This document shows, piece by piece, positions 26,729 through 35,760 of a DNA stretch of 64,000 nucleotides. How positions within the stretch are numbered: position 1 is the first letter of the stretch; each line of letters opens with the position of its first letter. A program made the translations under genes and the position numbers. The DNA is from Mycobacterium arosiense ATCC BAA-1401 = DSM 45069 (lineage in GTDB: Bacteria; Actinomycetota; Actinomycetes; Mycobacteriales; Mycobacteriaceae). The notes below the pieces were generated by a model. It did no database searches. It was not told the origin of the DNA and saw only the letters and a list, made by a program, of their open reading frames with translations. Location: the NCBI RefSeq assembly GCF_002086125.1, contig NZ_MVHG01000001.1, positions 158,724 through 222,723 of the forward strand, in the 5' to 3' direction.

Positions 26729-28054
26729 ATGAGCGATCTGGTTGAGCGGGTCCGCGAGGTACTGCCGTCGGTGCGGCGCGATCTGGAGGAACTGGTGCGC
26801 ATCGAATCGGTGTGGGCCGACCCCGGCCGCCGCGACGAGGTGCACCGCAGCGCGCAGGCCGTCGCGGATCTGTTGTCGCAGGCCGGTTTCGGTGACGTGC
26901 AGATCGTCAGCGAAGGGGGAGCGCCGGCGGTCATCGCGCGTCACCCCGCGCCGGACGGCGCGCCGACCGTGCTGCTCTACGCACACCACGACGTGCAGCC
27001 CGAAGGCGACCGCAGCCAATGGCTCTCGCCGCCCTTCGAGCCCACCGAGCGCGACGGCCGGCTCTACGGCCGTGGCAGCGCCGACGACAAGGCCGGCATC
27101 GCAACACATTTGGCGGCATTTCGGGCGCATGGCGGGCGGCCGCCGGTGGGCGTGACCGTCTTCGTCGAGGGCGAAGAGGAATCCGGGTCGCCGTCGTTGG
27201 GCCGGCTGCTGGCCGCCCACCGCGACGCGCTGGCCGCCCAGGTGATCGTGATCGCCGACTCGGACAACTGGAGCACCGAAATCCCGGCGCTGACGGTCAC
27301 GCTGCGCGGCCTGGTCGACTGCGTGGTCGAGGTGGCCACCCTGGACCACGGCCTGCATTCCGGCATCTGGGGCGGTGTGGTGCCCGACGCGCTGAGCGTG
27401 CTGGTGCGGCTGCTGGCCAGTTTGCACGATGACGATGGAAACGTGGCCGTCGCCGGTCTGCACGAAAGCACCGCCGCCCCAGTCGATTACCCGCCGGAGC
27501 GGGTGCGTGCCGACTCCGGATTGCTGGACGGCGTGTCCGAAATCGGCTCGGGTTCGGCGCCGCAGCGGCTGTGGGCCAAACCCGCCATCACCGTGATCGG
27601 CATCGACACCACCGCCATCGAGAAGGCGTCGAACACCCTGATCCCGCGGGCGCGGGCCAAGATCAGCATGCGCGTCGCGCCGGGCGGCGACGCCGCGGCA
27701 CACTTGGACGCGTTGACCGCGCACCTGCAAGAGCATGCGCCGTGGGGCGCGCACGTCAGCGTCACCCGCGGGGACATCGGCGAGCCCTACGCCATCGAAG
27801 CCACCGGCGGCGTCTATGACGCCGCGCGCCAGGCCTTCCGCCAAGCGTGGGGGACCGACCCGATCGACATGGGCATGGGCGGGTCGATCCCGTTCATCGC
27901 CGAGTTCGCCGAGGCATTCCCGCAGGCCAAGATCCTGGTAACCGGCGTGGAGGACCCCGCAACGCAGGCCCACAGCATCAACGAGAGCCTGCACCTGGGC
28001 GTGCTGGAACGCGCGGCGATCGCCGAGGCGCTGCTGCTGGCCAACCTGGGCTGA
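26729..28054 (+). CDS. M20 family metallopeptidase (Rv2522c ortholog)
   Basis: A 441-aa zinc-dependent M20 dipeptidase/deacylase. Metal and catalytic signatures: YAHHDVQPEGD (His87, Asp89), GRGSADDKAG (Asp119/Asp120) and VEGEEESGS (Glu149-Glu151). The lid/dimerisation domain lies at ~200-320 and the catalytic domain resumes to the end (GGSIPFIAEF; the metal His is in AHSINESLHLG). No signal peptide, so it is cytosolic. It follows acpS by about 100 bp on the same strand, as in M. tuberculosis. The physiological peptide or amide substrate is unknown. Confidence 0.93.
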   Translation: MSDLVERVREVLPSVRRDLEELVRIESVWADPGRRDEVHRSAQAVADLLSQAGFGDVQIVSEGGAPAVIARHPAPDGAPTVLLYAHHDVQPEGDRSQWLSPPFEPTERDGRLYGRGSADDKAGIATHLAAFRAHGGRPPVGVTVFVEGEEESGSPSLGRLLAAHRDALAAQVIVIADSDNWSTEIPALTVTLRGLVDCVVEVATLDHGLHSGIWGGVVPDALSVLVRLLASLHDDDGNVAVAGLHESTAAPVDYPPERVRADSGLLDGVSEIGSGSAPQRLWAKPAITVIGIDTTAIEKASNTLIPRARAKISMRVAPGGDAAAHLDALTAHLQEHAPWGAHVSVTRGDIGEPYAIEATGGVYDAARQAFRQAWGTDPIDMGMGGSIPFIAEFAEAFPQAKILVTGVEDPATQAHSINESLHLGVLERAAIAEALLLANLG

Positions 28055-28083
28055 GAGGGAACGTCAACCCCTCAAAACGCTTA

Positions 28084-28102
28084 ACGAGACGGACGGTCTC
28101 GT
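28084..28102. promoter_or_regulatory. palindromic operator candidate upstream of the P450 at 28150
   Basis: ACGAGAC (28084-28090) and GTCTCGT (28096-28102) are perfect 7-bp arms around GGACG, directly followed by a -10-like CATACT at 28105-28110. A protein bound here would overlap the -35 region, as for a TetR-type repressor. The P450 start is 48 bp downstream. Confidence 0.5.
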
Positions 28103-28149
28103 CGCATACTGCTTCTAGTCGCAGCCACTCGTCCGCAGGAGACGCCACC

Positions 28150-29511
28150 GTGAGTACGGAAACCCTGACCGGAGACGCCCGCAAGTCCAACCGTTACCAC
28201 TTCGATCGCCACACCCCGGAGTACCGCGAACGGTTCACCGCGATCACCGAGGAGATGCAGGCCAGGTGCCCGGTGGCGTGGACCGACACCTACGACGGGC
28301 ATTGGGTGGCCGCGGGCAACCGGGAGGTGTTCGAGCTCGCGCGCTGCCCGCACGTGTCCAACGACCACGACGTGACCGGCGAAGGCACCGGCTACAAGGG
28401 CATCACGATCCCCACGCTGCCGCAGGGCACCGGTGTCCGCGGCGGCATGCTCGAGATGGACGAGCCCGAGCACTCCGCCTACCGCAGCATCCTCAACCCC
28501 TACCTGTCGCCGGCGGCCGTCAAGCGCTGGAAGCCGTTCGTCGACGAGATCGTGCGGGCCAGCATCGACGAGAAACTCGAACTCGGGCGGATCGACTTCG
28601 TCGACGATCTCGCGAACGTCGTGCCCGCCGTCCTGACCCTGGCGATGATGGGCATTCCGCTGAAGAAGTGGCAGCTGTATTGCGAGCCGGCCCACGCCAA
28701 TGTCTACACCCCCGCCGACTCCCCGGATGCGCCAAGGGTTTTGGAGCAGACGATGGCGATGGGGGCGGACCTGTTCAACCACCTCCTCGAGATCCGCGAC
28801 AATCCGCGCCCCGGCATCGTGGACGCCTTGGCGAGGCTGAAGATCGACGGCGAACCCGCCCCCGACGCCGAACTGCTCGGAATGCTGAGCTTGATCATCG
28901 GCGGGGGTTTCGACACGACGACGGCGCTGACCGCGCACGCCCTGGAATGGCTGGGCGAAAATCCCGAACAGCGCGAACTGCTGAGGCGGGAATCGGCGAC
29001 GCTGCTCGACTCGGCGACCGAGGAATTCCTGCGTTACTTCACGCCCGCTCCCGGCGACGGTCGCACGATCGCCGCCGATATCGAAATCGCGGGCACGCGG
29101 TTCAAGGAGGGCGATCGCCTGTGGCTGTCCTGGGCGATGGCCAACCGCGACCCCGCGGTGTTCCCCGATCCGAATCGACTAGATCTGGGCCGGAAGAATA
29201 ACCGGCACTTCAGCTTCGGGCTCGGCATCCACCGTTGCATCGGCTCCAACGTCGCGCGGGTGGTGTTCAAGTCGATGCTCACGGCGGTGCTCGACCGGAT
29301 GCCCGACTACCGCTGCGACCCCGAGGGCGCCGTGCACTATCCGACGATCGGCGTGATCCAGGGCATGCAGCACCTTCCGGCCACCTTCACGCCCGGCAAG
29401 CGGCTCGGACCGGGAATCGACGAGACGCTCGACAAACTGCAGCGGGTCTGCGACGAACAGGGAGTCGCCCGGCCGATCACCGAGTACCACGAGGCCGCCG
29501 TCATCGACTAG
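28150..29511 (+). CDS. cytochrome P450 monooxygenase
   Basis: A 453-aa P450, not closely similar to the one at 2728-3966. The I-helix reads IIGGGFDTTTALTAH (Gly-rich, with the Asp-Thr pair), the K-helix is EEFLRYF (ExxR), and the haem loop is FSFGLGIHRCIG with Cys363. Start GTG 28150 has AGGAG at 28137-28141. It sits between the M20 peptidase and bcp, where M. tuberculosis has no P450, and it has its own palindromic promoter, so it is probably an independent acquisition. Its stop overlaps the convergent bcp stop by 4 bp. No ferredoxin is adjacent. The substrate is unknown. Confidence 0.94.
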   Translation: MSTETLTGDARKSNRYHFDRHTPEYRERFTAITEEMQARCPVAWTDTYDGHWVAAGNREVFELARCPHVSNDHDVTGEGTGYKGITIPTLPQGTGVRGGMLEMDEPEHSAYRSILNPYLSPAAVKRWKPFVDEIVRASIDEKLELGRIDFVDDLANVVPAVLTLAMMGIPLKKWQLYCEPAHANVYTPADSPDAPRVLEQTMAMGADLFNHLLEIRDNPRPGIVDALARLKIDGEPAPDAELLGMLSLIIGGGFDTTTALTAHALEWLGENPEQRELLRRESATLLDSATEEFLRYFTPAPGDGRTIAADIEIAGTRFKEGDRLWLSWAMANRDPAVFPDPNRLDLGRKNNRHFSFGLGIHRCIGSNVARVVFKSMLTAVLDRMPDYRCDPEGAVHYPTIGVIQGMQHLPATFTPGKRLGPGIDETLDKLQRVCDEQGVARPITEYHEAAVID

Positions 29512-29981
29512 ACCGACAGGTCGCGACGCAGCTTGGCGACGTGGCCGGTCGCCTTCACGTTGTACTGCGCGACAGCAATCCTGCCCTTCTCGTCGACCAC
29601 GAACGTGGAGCGGATGACGCCGGTGACCGTCTTGCCGTACATCTGCTTCTCGCCGTAGGCGCCGTAGGCCGTCAGGACCTTGCGGTCGGGATCCGACAGC
29701 AGCGGGAACGTCAGCTTCTCCGTGTCGCGGAACTTGGCGAGCTTCTCCGGCTTGTCGGGGGAGATGCCGACGACGTCGAGGCCGGCGTCGTTGAGCTCGG
29801 CCAGGCTGTCCCGAAAGTCGCACGCCTGCTTGGTGCATCCCGGCGTCGACGCGGCGGGGTAGAAGTACACGACGACGCGGCGGCCCTTGTAGTCGGCCAG
29901 CGAAACCTTCTTCCCGTCGGCGTCGGGCAGGCTGAAGGAAGGCGCTTTGTCGCCCGGCGCGAGCCGCGTCGTCTCGGTCAA
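29508..29981 (-). CDS. bcp: thioredoxin-dependent peroxiredoxin Bcp
   Basis: A 157-aa atypical 2-Cys peroxiredoxin reducing hydrogen and organic peroxides. The active site is YFYPAASTPGCTKQACDF, with peroxidatic Cys49 and resolving Cys54, the arrangement of the Bcp/PrxQ group. It matches M. tuberculosis Rv2521 in position, convergent to Rv2522c there and separated from it here by an inserted P450. Start ATG 29981 follows AAAGGGGAAGC. Cytosolic, stand-alone unit. Confidence 0.96.
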   Translation of the reverse strand: MTETTRLAPGDKAPSFSLPDADGKKVSLADYKGRRVVVYFYPAASTPGCTKQACDFRDSLAELNDAGLDVVGISPDKPEKLAKFRDTEKLTFPLLSDPDRKVLTAYGAYGEKQMYGKTVTGVIRSTFVVDEKGRIAVAQYNVKATGHVAKLRRDLSV

Positions 29982-30060
29982 GGTGCTTCCCCTTTCGGTT
30001 CACTAAAGCATCGGCACTAGGGTAGTTCCTCAGGTGCACGAGGCTCAGTTGGAGGACACA

Positions 30061-30288
30061 GTGGCGGACCGGGACCCCGAAGCCATCAAGCAGGACATCG
30101 ACGTCGCCCGGGACCAGCTGGCGGCCACCGTCGATTCGCTTGCCGAGCGGGCCAATCCTCGGCGTCTGGCCGACGACCTCAAGGTCCGGGTGATCGGATT
30201 TGTACAGAAGCCCGTGGTGCTGGCCTCGCTGGCCGGGGTAGGCGCCCTCGTCGTGGTGGTGGCGGTGCGTCGCGTCAGGAATCGGTGA
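30061..30288 (+). CDS. DUF3618 small membrane protein (Rv2520c ortholog)
   Basis: A 75-aa protein: a charged N-terminal helix (DPEAIKQDIDVARDQLAATVDSLAERANPRRLADDL, given here in outline only as residues ~4-40), then one transmembrane segment at ~48-68 (PVVLASLAGVGALVVVVAV) and a basic tail RRVRNR. GTG 30061 is chosen over GTG 30034 because GGAGG (30050-30054) is at the right distance and the length equals that of Rv2520c. The domain is common in actinobacteria; its function is unknown. Its 3' end overlaps the ancestral 3' end of the DUF3556 pseudogene. Confidence 0.85.
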   Translation: MADRDPEAIKQDIDVARDQLAATVDSLAERANPRRLADDLKVRVIGFVQKPVVLASLAGVGALVVVVAVRRVRNR

Positions 30289-31865
30289 CGCGCCCGGTCT
30301 GGACTTGCACCGGGATGTCGTCGGCCCAGGGCTGATTGCTGGCCATGTCGTCGACGTCGCAGTAGCCGCGTTAGAATGCGCCCGTCGCGGCGTCGACCAA
30401 CCGGTATTGCTGGCGCTGTCGGTGAATGGGCTGGGCGTCGAGGATCACCACCCGCACCTCGCCCGGCTCGAACCCGCACCGTTGCTGCAGCGCCTCGATC
30501 AGGCACTCGTTGTGCATGTGCCCGTCGCCGAAGTTCCAGCCCAGCACCATTGAGCACAGGACTTCGCCCTCAGACAGGTTGTAGTCGTCCTCGTCGTAGT
30601 CGGCCATCGCGCGGTGCGCCAGGGTGAGCAGCCCGCGGCCGTGGGTATTCATCCCTCGGAATGCCAGCGCCAGGTGCAGCGGGATCAGGGCGTCCTCTTT
30701 GCTGCCGTACAAGCGCTCGAGCTGCAGGTGCTGCATGGGCCCGAGGGCCCGCGACCCGACGCGGAACTTCTCGTCGGCCGACGGCCGCACGCACCACAGG
30801 GTGGTGTCCCAGTTGCCTGCGTAGTAGCGCATGCCGAGCAGAAACGAGACCTTGCACGGGAGAAGGTTCCCGACGACGACCGTGCCGGCCGTGACCGCGA
30901 ACAGGACGGCGATCGGCCACGGGTGGGTGATGTCGGACAGGCCGGGACGCGCGTGCGCGACGAACAGCCACAGCACCCCGAAGATCATGAAGACGTTCCT
31001 CTCCAGCGGCACCCCCATCGGGAAAGCCAGCAGGATGTTGAGATGGAACACGACCATCACGAACGCCGCGATGGCCGTCGGCCAGCCGCCGTGCGAGAAC
31101 AGGAGCACCAGCGGTACCAGGCCCTCGACCGCGGTCGAGAAGTGCGCGATGAAGCCCGCCAGCGCGCTGGGCCGCAGGTCGTCCGGGTGGTGCCTGAACA
31201 TCGACCGCTTGAGCGGCCCCGAGGGGATGAACGGATTGTTCGCCAACATGGTCGAGATCACGAACGGAAAGTGTTTGTTGAGTTTGGAGGTCGCCGCGCC
31301 CAGCCAGATCACCATGAACACGACCTTGGCGCCCACGGTGATGTCCGCCCCGGCGAACAGGAACGTCAACGCCAGCGGCGCGTACACCTCGCCGCGTGCG
31401 GCCAGAAAGATCACCTTGTCGCGCAAGCTGAGCACGGCCAGGACCGCCAGAATCGCGACGGTCCGCCACCACGTTACGATCGTGGTGCCCAGCGCGTGAA
31501 TCGGCCCGGCGCCGTCCGACACCATCGCCGTCACGAGCACGCCCCGCCAACGGCCCGAAGCAGCAACCGAGGCCGACGACCTCGAACAGCATCGTGTAGA
31601 GCACGGCCTTCTGGAACACGATCGGCTCCGACCACCATTCGCCGACCTGGGCGAAGCCGCCGACGCCGGAGGTCGACCACGCGAAGAGCCAGCCGCCGAG
31701 GACGTGCAGCGCGATCTTCACGCCGTACATCACGTGCATCACCAGCGGGGTGCCTCAGCCATGCTCGGCGATGTGGCGTGCCATCGGCGCGATCCGGTCG
31801 GCGCGTGAGCGGGTGGTCCACTCGGCCATGTCGACGACGGGCAGGTTGGGCCGGATGAACCCCAT
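30275..31865 (-). pseudogene. DUF3556 membrane protein, inactivated by three lesions
   Basis: The ancestral start is ATG 31865 with AAGGAG upstream (N-terminus MGFIRPNLPVVDMAEW). Reading on: an in-frame TGA at 31755-31757, after residue 36, with homologous sequence continuing (GTPLVMHVMYGVKIALHVLGG); a frameshift around 31541-31560, after LGCCFGPL, probably with an internal deletion; then about 390 intact residues with several transmembrane helices (LKRSMFRHHPDDLRPSAL, RYYAGNWDTTLW); then an in-frame TAA at 30371-30373, after which the same frame continues to a natural TGA at 30275-30277 (RGYCDVDDMASNQPWADDIP). Members of this family are multi-pass membrane proteins common in mycobacteria; function unknown. 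Three independent lesions argue for decay rather than sequencing error. An alternative start at 31742 could still yield only a truncated product. Confidence 0.85.
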
Positions 31866-32003
31866 TGCGGCTCCTTCGACGCGGCTTGACCCAAGGGGGC
31901 CAATCGGCGCCGCCGGCGCCAAATCGGTGCCAGCAAGAAATTACCTGCAAGAGGGGCTTTTGCGATGGAAAATCCGGTGAGCCACCGTGCGACGGTGTCC
32001 GGG

Positions 32004-32270
32004 CTACTCCCAGCCGGGCGGATCGTTCTCGACCATGTAGTCCTCCCAGGCGGCGCGCCGTAGGGTCCGGGTGTGCAGGTCCTGACAGATCGCCTGCGCC
32101 TCGGCGGCGGTGCCGGCCCGGCCCAGATCGTGGTGCACGAAGCCGTCGTCGACCCGTTCGGCGCGGAAGCCGCCGGTCGAGACCACGTGGACGCAGTACT
32201 CGCTGCGGTCGTCGATGTTGGCATGGAAGTGGCCCTCGAAGGGTTCGACCCACTTCAGCTCAGTTTTCAC
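32004..32270 (-). CDS. small conserved hypothetical protein
   Basis: An 88-aa acidic protein (starts MKTELKWVEPFEGHFHAN when GTG 32270 initiates). It has no signal peptide or membrane segment, one Cys near residue 26 and one near 62, and a C-terminal ENDPPGWE. Coding quality is good and GAGGG lies just upstream of the GTG. It begins 24 bp downstream of the encoded CCA end of tRNA-Lys on the same strand, so it may be co-transcribed with the tRNA. I do not recognise the family. Confidence 0.68.
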   Translation of the reverse strand: MKTELKWVEPFEGHFHANIDDRSEYCVHVVSTGGFRAERVDDGFVHHDLGRAGTAAEAQAICQDLHTRTLRRAAWEDYMVENDPPGWE

Positions 32271-32293
32271 AAGCGCCCTCTGACACCTCGAGC

Positions 32294-32369
<76 letters not shown>

Positions 32370-32570
32370 TTGTAATACGGCCGAGACCGCGTAGGCGACA
32401 ATAACAGGCGTCCCGCCGTCCAATGAAATCCCGACCGTTCCCCAGGATAGCCGCTCGGAGAGCGAGTGCGGCGGACCCGCCACCGCGGTCTCATCGTCCA
32501 CCGCTGGACATGCCACCCGCATGTCTTCGAAAGAGTTCTCGCGCAGGCTGATTGGTGGTCTGAACGGCTG

Positions 32571-33485
32571 TCAGAAAAGCGTGCCCCCCGCGATAAGGCA
32601 CCCGCTCGGTGGCGAAGATGGCGTCCAGCGTGCACAGGGCACCCGGCTGTAGTTCCGTGATGCGGTTCGCCCGGTGAAGTTCCGACGGTCGGTGTGCTCC
32701 CATGAAAATCGTCCCCAGATCACCGAGGCTTAGCAGGACGTCCGCGGGCCCGTCGTGCGGTGTGCACTGCCCGACACCATCGCGTGTCTGCAGCAGGAAT
32801 CGTCCCTCGGCGACGCTGAGCGGGTTCGTGACGTCCAAGACGGCGTCGCCATTCTCTCGCGCGGGCGCCCAGCGCTGCGGGCACGTTCATGATTCGCAGC
32901 CACAGAAAATCGCTGATGCCTACCGTTTTCGCCGCAAACTGGTCTTTGAGTTTGAGCGGCAGCGGGTCGTCGACGGGGACCTCCATCACGACGTTGTCGA
33001 ACGTCTTGTTGCCCACCAGAGTTGCCAGCAGCTCGTCGTGGGCCTCGTTGGTGACCGCGCAGAAGTCTTGGACGATCACGTTGCCGAAAGGCCGCCGATA
33101 GGCGTGCGGCGACGCTCCCACCACCCGGTAGGTCACGAAACCATCCGGATGAACGATGAAGTTGGGCGACGATCCGTTGTCCCGCTGGGTGATCCTGTCT
33201 TCGAGGGTGTCATCCCACCACGCATCATCTCGGCTCAACGCACCCGGAGTGATGGCGCGCCATCGCTCGAAGAGCGGGGGCAGCAGGCGTGCCGCCCGGG
33301 AGGCGTCGAGCTCACGAGCGCGATTCCGGTCGGGTTTGTTGCGCAGCTGGGTGAAACGCGGCTCGATGTCGTAGGTCCTGGCATAGCTGGCCACCCCGGC
33401 CCCCAGAATCTCGTAAACCGTTGGCTGGGTGGGGACGCCGCAAAGGATGGGATAACCACGCTCCTGCAATATTCCGAAGCCCTGG
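32571..33485 (-). pseudogene. Eis-like GNAT acetyltransferase remnant
   Basis: Homologous to the Eis-type multi-acetyltransferases. The central part reads LQERGYPILCGVPTQPTVYE, FERWRAITPGALSRDDAWWDD and VDDPLPLKLKDQFAAKTVGI. The N-terminal ~100 residues, including the acetyl-CoA loop, are missing: similarity stops near 33480, where an EamA-type fragment begins in the opposite orientation. A frameshift at ~32851-32862 moves the frame to DAVLDVTNPLSVAEGRF, giving the C-terminal domain (LGTIFMGAHRPSELHRA, ITELQPGALCTLDAIFATE). A second slip in a six-C run (32584-32589) destroys the expected end near TGA 32571-32573. It cannot be functional. Confidence 0.8.
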
Positions 33486-33494
33486 ATGCTGAGC

Positions 33495-33785
33495 TGTTGC
33501 CAGAGTCAGGCCGCGTTTCGGGCCGGGCCGCTGACCGCGTCCATGCCGACGCTGCAGGTGTCGCAGCCCGTTGTCGCGGCGGTGCTGGGCGTCGTCGTGC
33601 TCGGCGAGACGCTGAACACCGGCCGCGTGGGCATGATCGCCCTGATGGCGGCGGCGCTGGTGATGGCCGCGGCCATCGTCAAGCTCGCGCGCGTCGAGGC
33701 CGTCAGCGCCGGCAACCGAGCTGCACAAAGAGTCCGGCTTGCCGGCGTAAACGGGGCGGCGCGGCGTTGCCCGCAGCCGAAATGA
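33495..33785 (+). pseudogene. C-terminal fragment of an EamA/DMT-family transporter
   Basis: About 70 residues match the end of EamA-type (drug/metabolite transporter) membrane proteins: AAFRAGPLTASMPTLQVSQP, then VVAAVLGVVVLGETLNTG and a last hydrophobic helix VGMIALMAAALVMAAAIVKLA. The preceding eight or so helices are absent; sequence upstream of ~33495 belongs to the oppositely oriented Eis-like remnant. The ATG at 33486 is fortuitous. The two fragments have lost their facing 5' ends, consistent with one deletion. Confidence 0.75.
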
Positions 33786-33926
33786 CGAATTCATTGCGGT
33801 GACGACACCGAACGGTTGGCCCCGGGCTGATGTGGCACTGCAGTGTCGGCGGGTGCCATTAGAATGCCTGCAGCTACCTCGCTGGTCAGCGGTGACCATC
33901 TAGAGAATTGAGTGGAAGGTCACTGG

Positions 33927-35123
33927 ATGGCGCATTTGCGGAGACGACGATCATGGCTGGTGGTTGCCATCGTGTCGATTGCTGCGCTCGCCGCCGCCTG
34001 CAGTGGCAACCACGCGGCGGCACCGGGGAAGGTCATCTTCGACAAGGGCACCCCGCTGGCCGACCTGCTGGTCCCGAAGGTCACCGCCTCGGTGACCGAC
34101 GGCGCGGTCGGTGTGACGGTGGATGCGCCGGTCACGGTGAGCGTCGCCGACGGGGTGCTCGCCTCGGTCAGCATGGTCAACGAGAACGGCAGGTCGATCA
34201 GTGGGCAGCTGAGCCCCGACGGGCTGCGCTGGTCGACCACCGAGCAGCTCGGCTACAACCGGCGCTACACGCTGACCGTGAAGGCGACCGGCCTGGGCGG
34301 CGCGGCCAGCAAGCAGATGTCGTTCGAGACCAGTTCACCCGCCCACCTGACCATGCCCTACGTCAGCCCGGCCGATGGCGAGGTGGTGGGCATCGGCGAG
34401 CCGGTGGCGATCCGCTTCGACGAGAACATCGCCAATCGGGCGGCGGCCCAGAAGGCTATCAACATCACCACTAATCCCCCGGTGGAGGGCGCGTTCTATT
34501 GGCTGAACAACCGCGAAGTGCGTTGGCGCCCAGAGCATTTCTGGAAGTCGGGGACCACCATCGACGTCGCGGTCAACACCTACGGGGTGGACTTGGGCGA
34601 CGGGATGTTTGGCGAGGACAACGTCAAGACGCACTTCACCATCGGTGACGAGGTGATCTCGACTGCCGACGACACCACCAAGACGGTGACCGTGCGGGTG
34701 AACGGCGATGTCGTCAAGACCATGCCGACGTCGATGGGCAAGGACAGCACCCCAACGGCCAACGGCGTCTACATCATTGGCGCGCGGTTCAAGCACATCA
34801 TCATGGATTCCTCGACCTATGGGGTTCCGGTCAACTCGCCCAACGGATACCGCACCGAAGTCGACTGGGCCACGCAGATGTCCTACAGCGGCGTCTTCGT
34901 CCATTCCGCGCCGTGGTCGGTCGGCGCTCAGGGGCACACCAACACCAGCCACGGATGCCTGAACGTGAGCCCCAGCAACGCCGAGTGGTTCTACGACCAC
35001 AGCAAGAGCGGTGACATCGTCGAGGTGGTGCACACCGTCGGGCCGACGCTGTCCGGGATCGAGGGGCTGGGCGATTGGAACATCCCCTGGGCGCAGTGGA
35101 AAGCGGGCAACGCCAACACCTGA
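33927..35123 (+). CDS. lppS: L,D-transpeptidase lipoprotein (LppS/LdtMt5-like)
   Basis: A 398-aa periplasmic enzyme forming 3-3 cross-links in peptidoglycan. An Arg-rich n-region and hydrophobic helix ([21 protein letters not shown]) end in a Cys that may be lipidated, although the lipobox LAAAC is weak. Ig-like domains span ~40-250 and the YkuD catalytic domain ~255-385, with His337 ([11 protein letters not shown]), His342, Gly343 and nucleophile Cys344. ATG 33927 is chosen because GGAAGG (33914-33919) is well placed; GTG 33912 is an alternative. It matches M. tuberculosis Rv2518c (lppS, LdtMt5) in sequence type and neighbourhood. Confidence 0.9.
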   Translation: MAHLRRRRSWLVVAIVSIAALAAACSGNHAAAPGKVIFDKGTPLADLLVPKVTASVTDGAVGVTVDAPVTVSVADGVLASVSMVNENGRSISGQLSPDGLRWSTTEQLGYNRRYTLTVKATGLGGAASKQMSFETSSPAHLTMPYVSPADGEVVGIGEPVAIRFDENIANRAAAQKAINITTNPPVEGAFYWLNNREVRWRPEHFWKSGTTIDVAVNTYGVDLGDGMFGEDNVKTHFTIGDEVISTADDTTKTVTVRVNGDVVKTMPTSMGKDSTPTANGVYIIGARFKHIIMDSSTYGVPVNSPNGYRTEVDWATQMSYSGVFVHSAPWSVGAQGHTNTSHGCLNVSPSNAEWFYDHSKSGDIVEVVHTVGPTLSGIEGLGDWNIPWAQWKAGNANT

Positions 35124-35131
35124 CGCAGGCG

Positions 35132-35545
35132 TCAGTCGATCTTGTGCCAGTTGCCGCAACTTCGGGTCATGAAGGCGGTATCGGTTGGCAAGATTCGGAC
35201 CACCTGCTGGCCGTCGCCGACGTTGTTGTCGATGATGTCGTTGGTGTCGAAGCTGCGCAGCCTCGCCCAATAGCATCCGGACTTGGCGCCATCGGTGCGA
35301 TAGGTGCCCGCGACGATGTCCTTGTTGACGATGTAGGTGCCGTTGTTCTCGATCGATGTCTTTGGACCCGGCGGGGGTGGCGGGGCGACGGTCTTGGTGA
35401 CCGTCTTGGTTTCGGCCGGCAGCGTCGACATGATCGTCGTCGTGGTGTGACTCGACCCGCCACAAGCCGCGACCAGCACCGCCAGCGCTGCAACGGCGGC
35501 TTTGATTGCTCGCCTCGTGGGCGAGGCGGGGCGTTGTCTGGTCAC
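35132..35545 (-). CDS. putative lipoprotein
   Basis: A 137-aa secreted lipoprotein: basic n-region (RQRPASPTRRAIK), hydrophobic helix and lipobox VLVAAC with GGSSHTTTT as the start of the mature chain. A Thr/Pro linker (TKTVTKTVAPPPPPGP) precedes a compact C-terminal domain that has two Cys and reads NNGTYIVNKDIVAGTYRTDG, WARLRSFDTNDIIDNN and RSCGNWHKID. GTG 35545 is chosen because longer frames run into the tRNA-His terminator. The C-terminal domain pattern recurs in several mycobacterial lipoproteins, of unknown function. It is convergent with the L,D-transpeptidase gene, 8 bp apart. Confidence 0.82.
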   Translation of the reverse strand: MTRQRPASPTRRAIKAAVAALAVLVAACGGSSHTTTTIMSTLPAETKTVTKTVAPPPPPGPKTSIENNGTYIVNKDIVAGTYRTDGAKSGCYWARLRSFDTNDIIDNNVGDGQQVVRILPTDTAFMTRSCGNWHKID

Positions 35546-35594
35546 TACATTCCGCTCACGGGTGCACGGCATTACTCCGAGTCGCCCAACACCA

Positions 35595-35628
35595 TAAAAG
35601 GTCAGGGAGCCGTAATGCTCCCTGACCT
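35595..35628 (-). terminator. rho-independent terminator after tRNA-His
   Basis: A perfect 12-bp stem (35599-35610 with 35617-35628; arm AGGTCAGGGAGC) with a 6-nt loop, followed on the minus strand by TTTTA. It begins only 2 nt after the encoded CCA of tRNA-His and is a classical intrinsic terminator, rare in mycobacterial genomes outside RNA genes. Confidence 0.9.
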
Positions 35629-35629
35629 G

Positions 35630-35706
35630 TGGGGTGAGTGACGGGACTCGAACCCGCGACATTCAGGATCACAACCTGACGCTCTACCAACTGAACTACA
35701 CCCACC
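35630..35706 (-). tRNA. tRNA-His (GTG)
   Basis: Minus-strand cloverleaf: acceptor GTGGGTG/CACTCAC, anticodon stem TCAGG/CCTGA around TTGTGAT (anticodon GTG), T-loop TTCGAGT. It carries the histidine-specific extra G at position -1 (35706) paired with C73 (35633), and an encoded CCA at 35630-35632. It lies 55 bp downstream of orn, as in M. tuberculosis. Confidence 0.97.
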
Positions 35707-35760
35707 ACGGCCGCAAGCCGACCCGCGCACGATGTCGGTCAACGAGCGGCGACGTCGATA

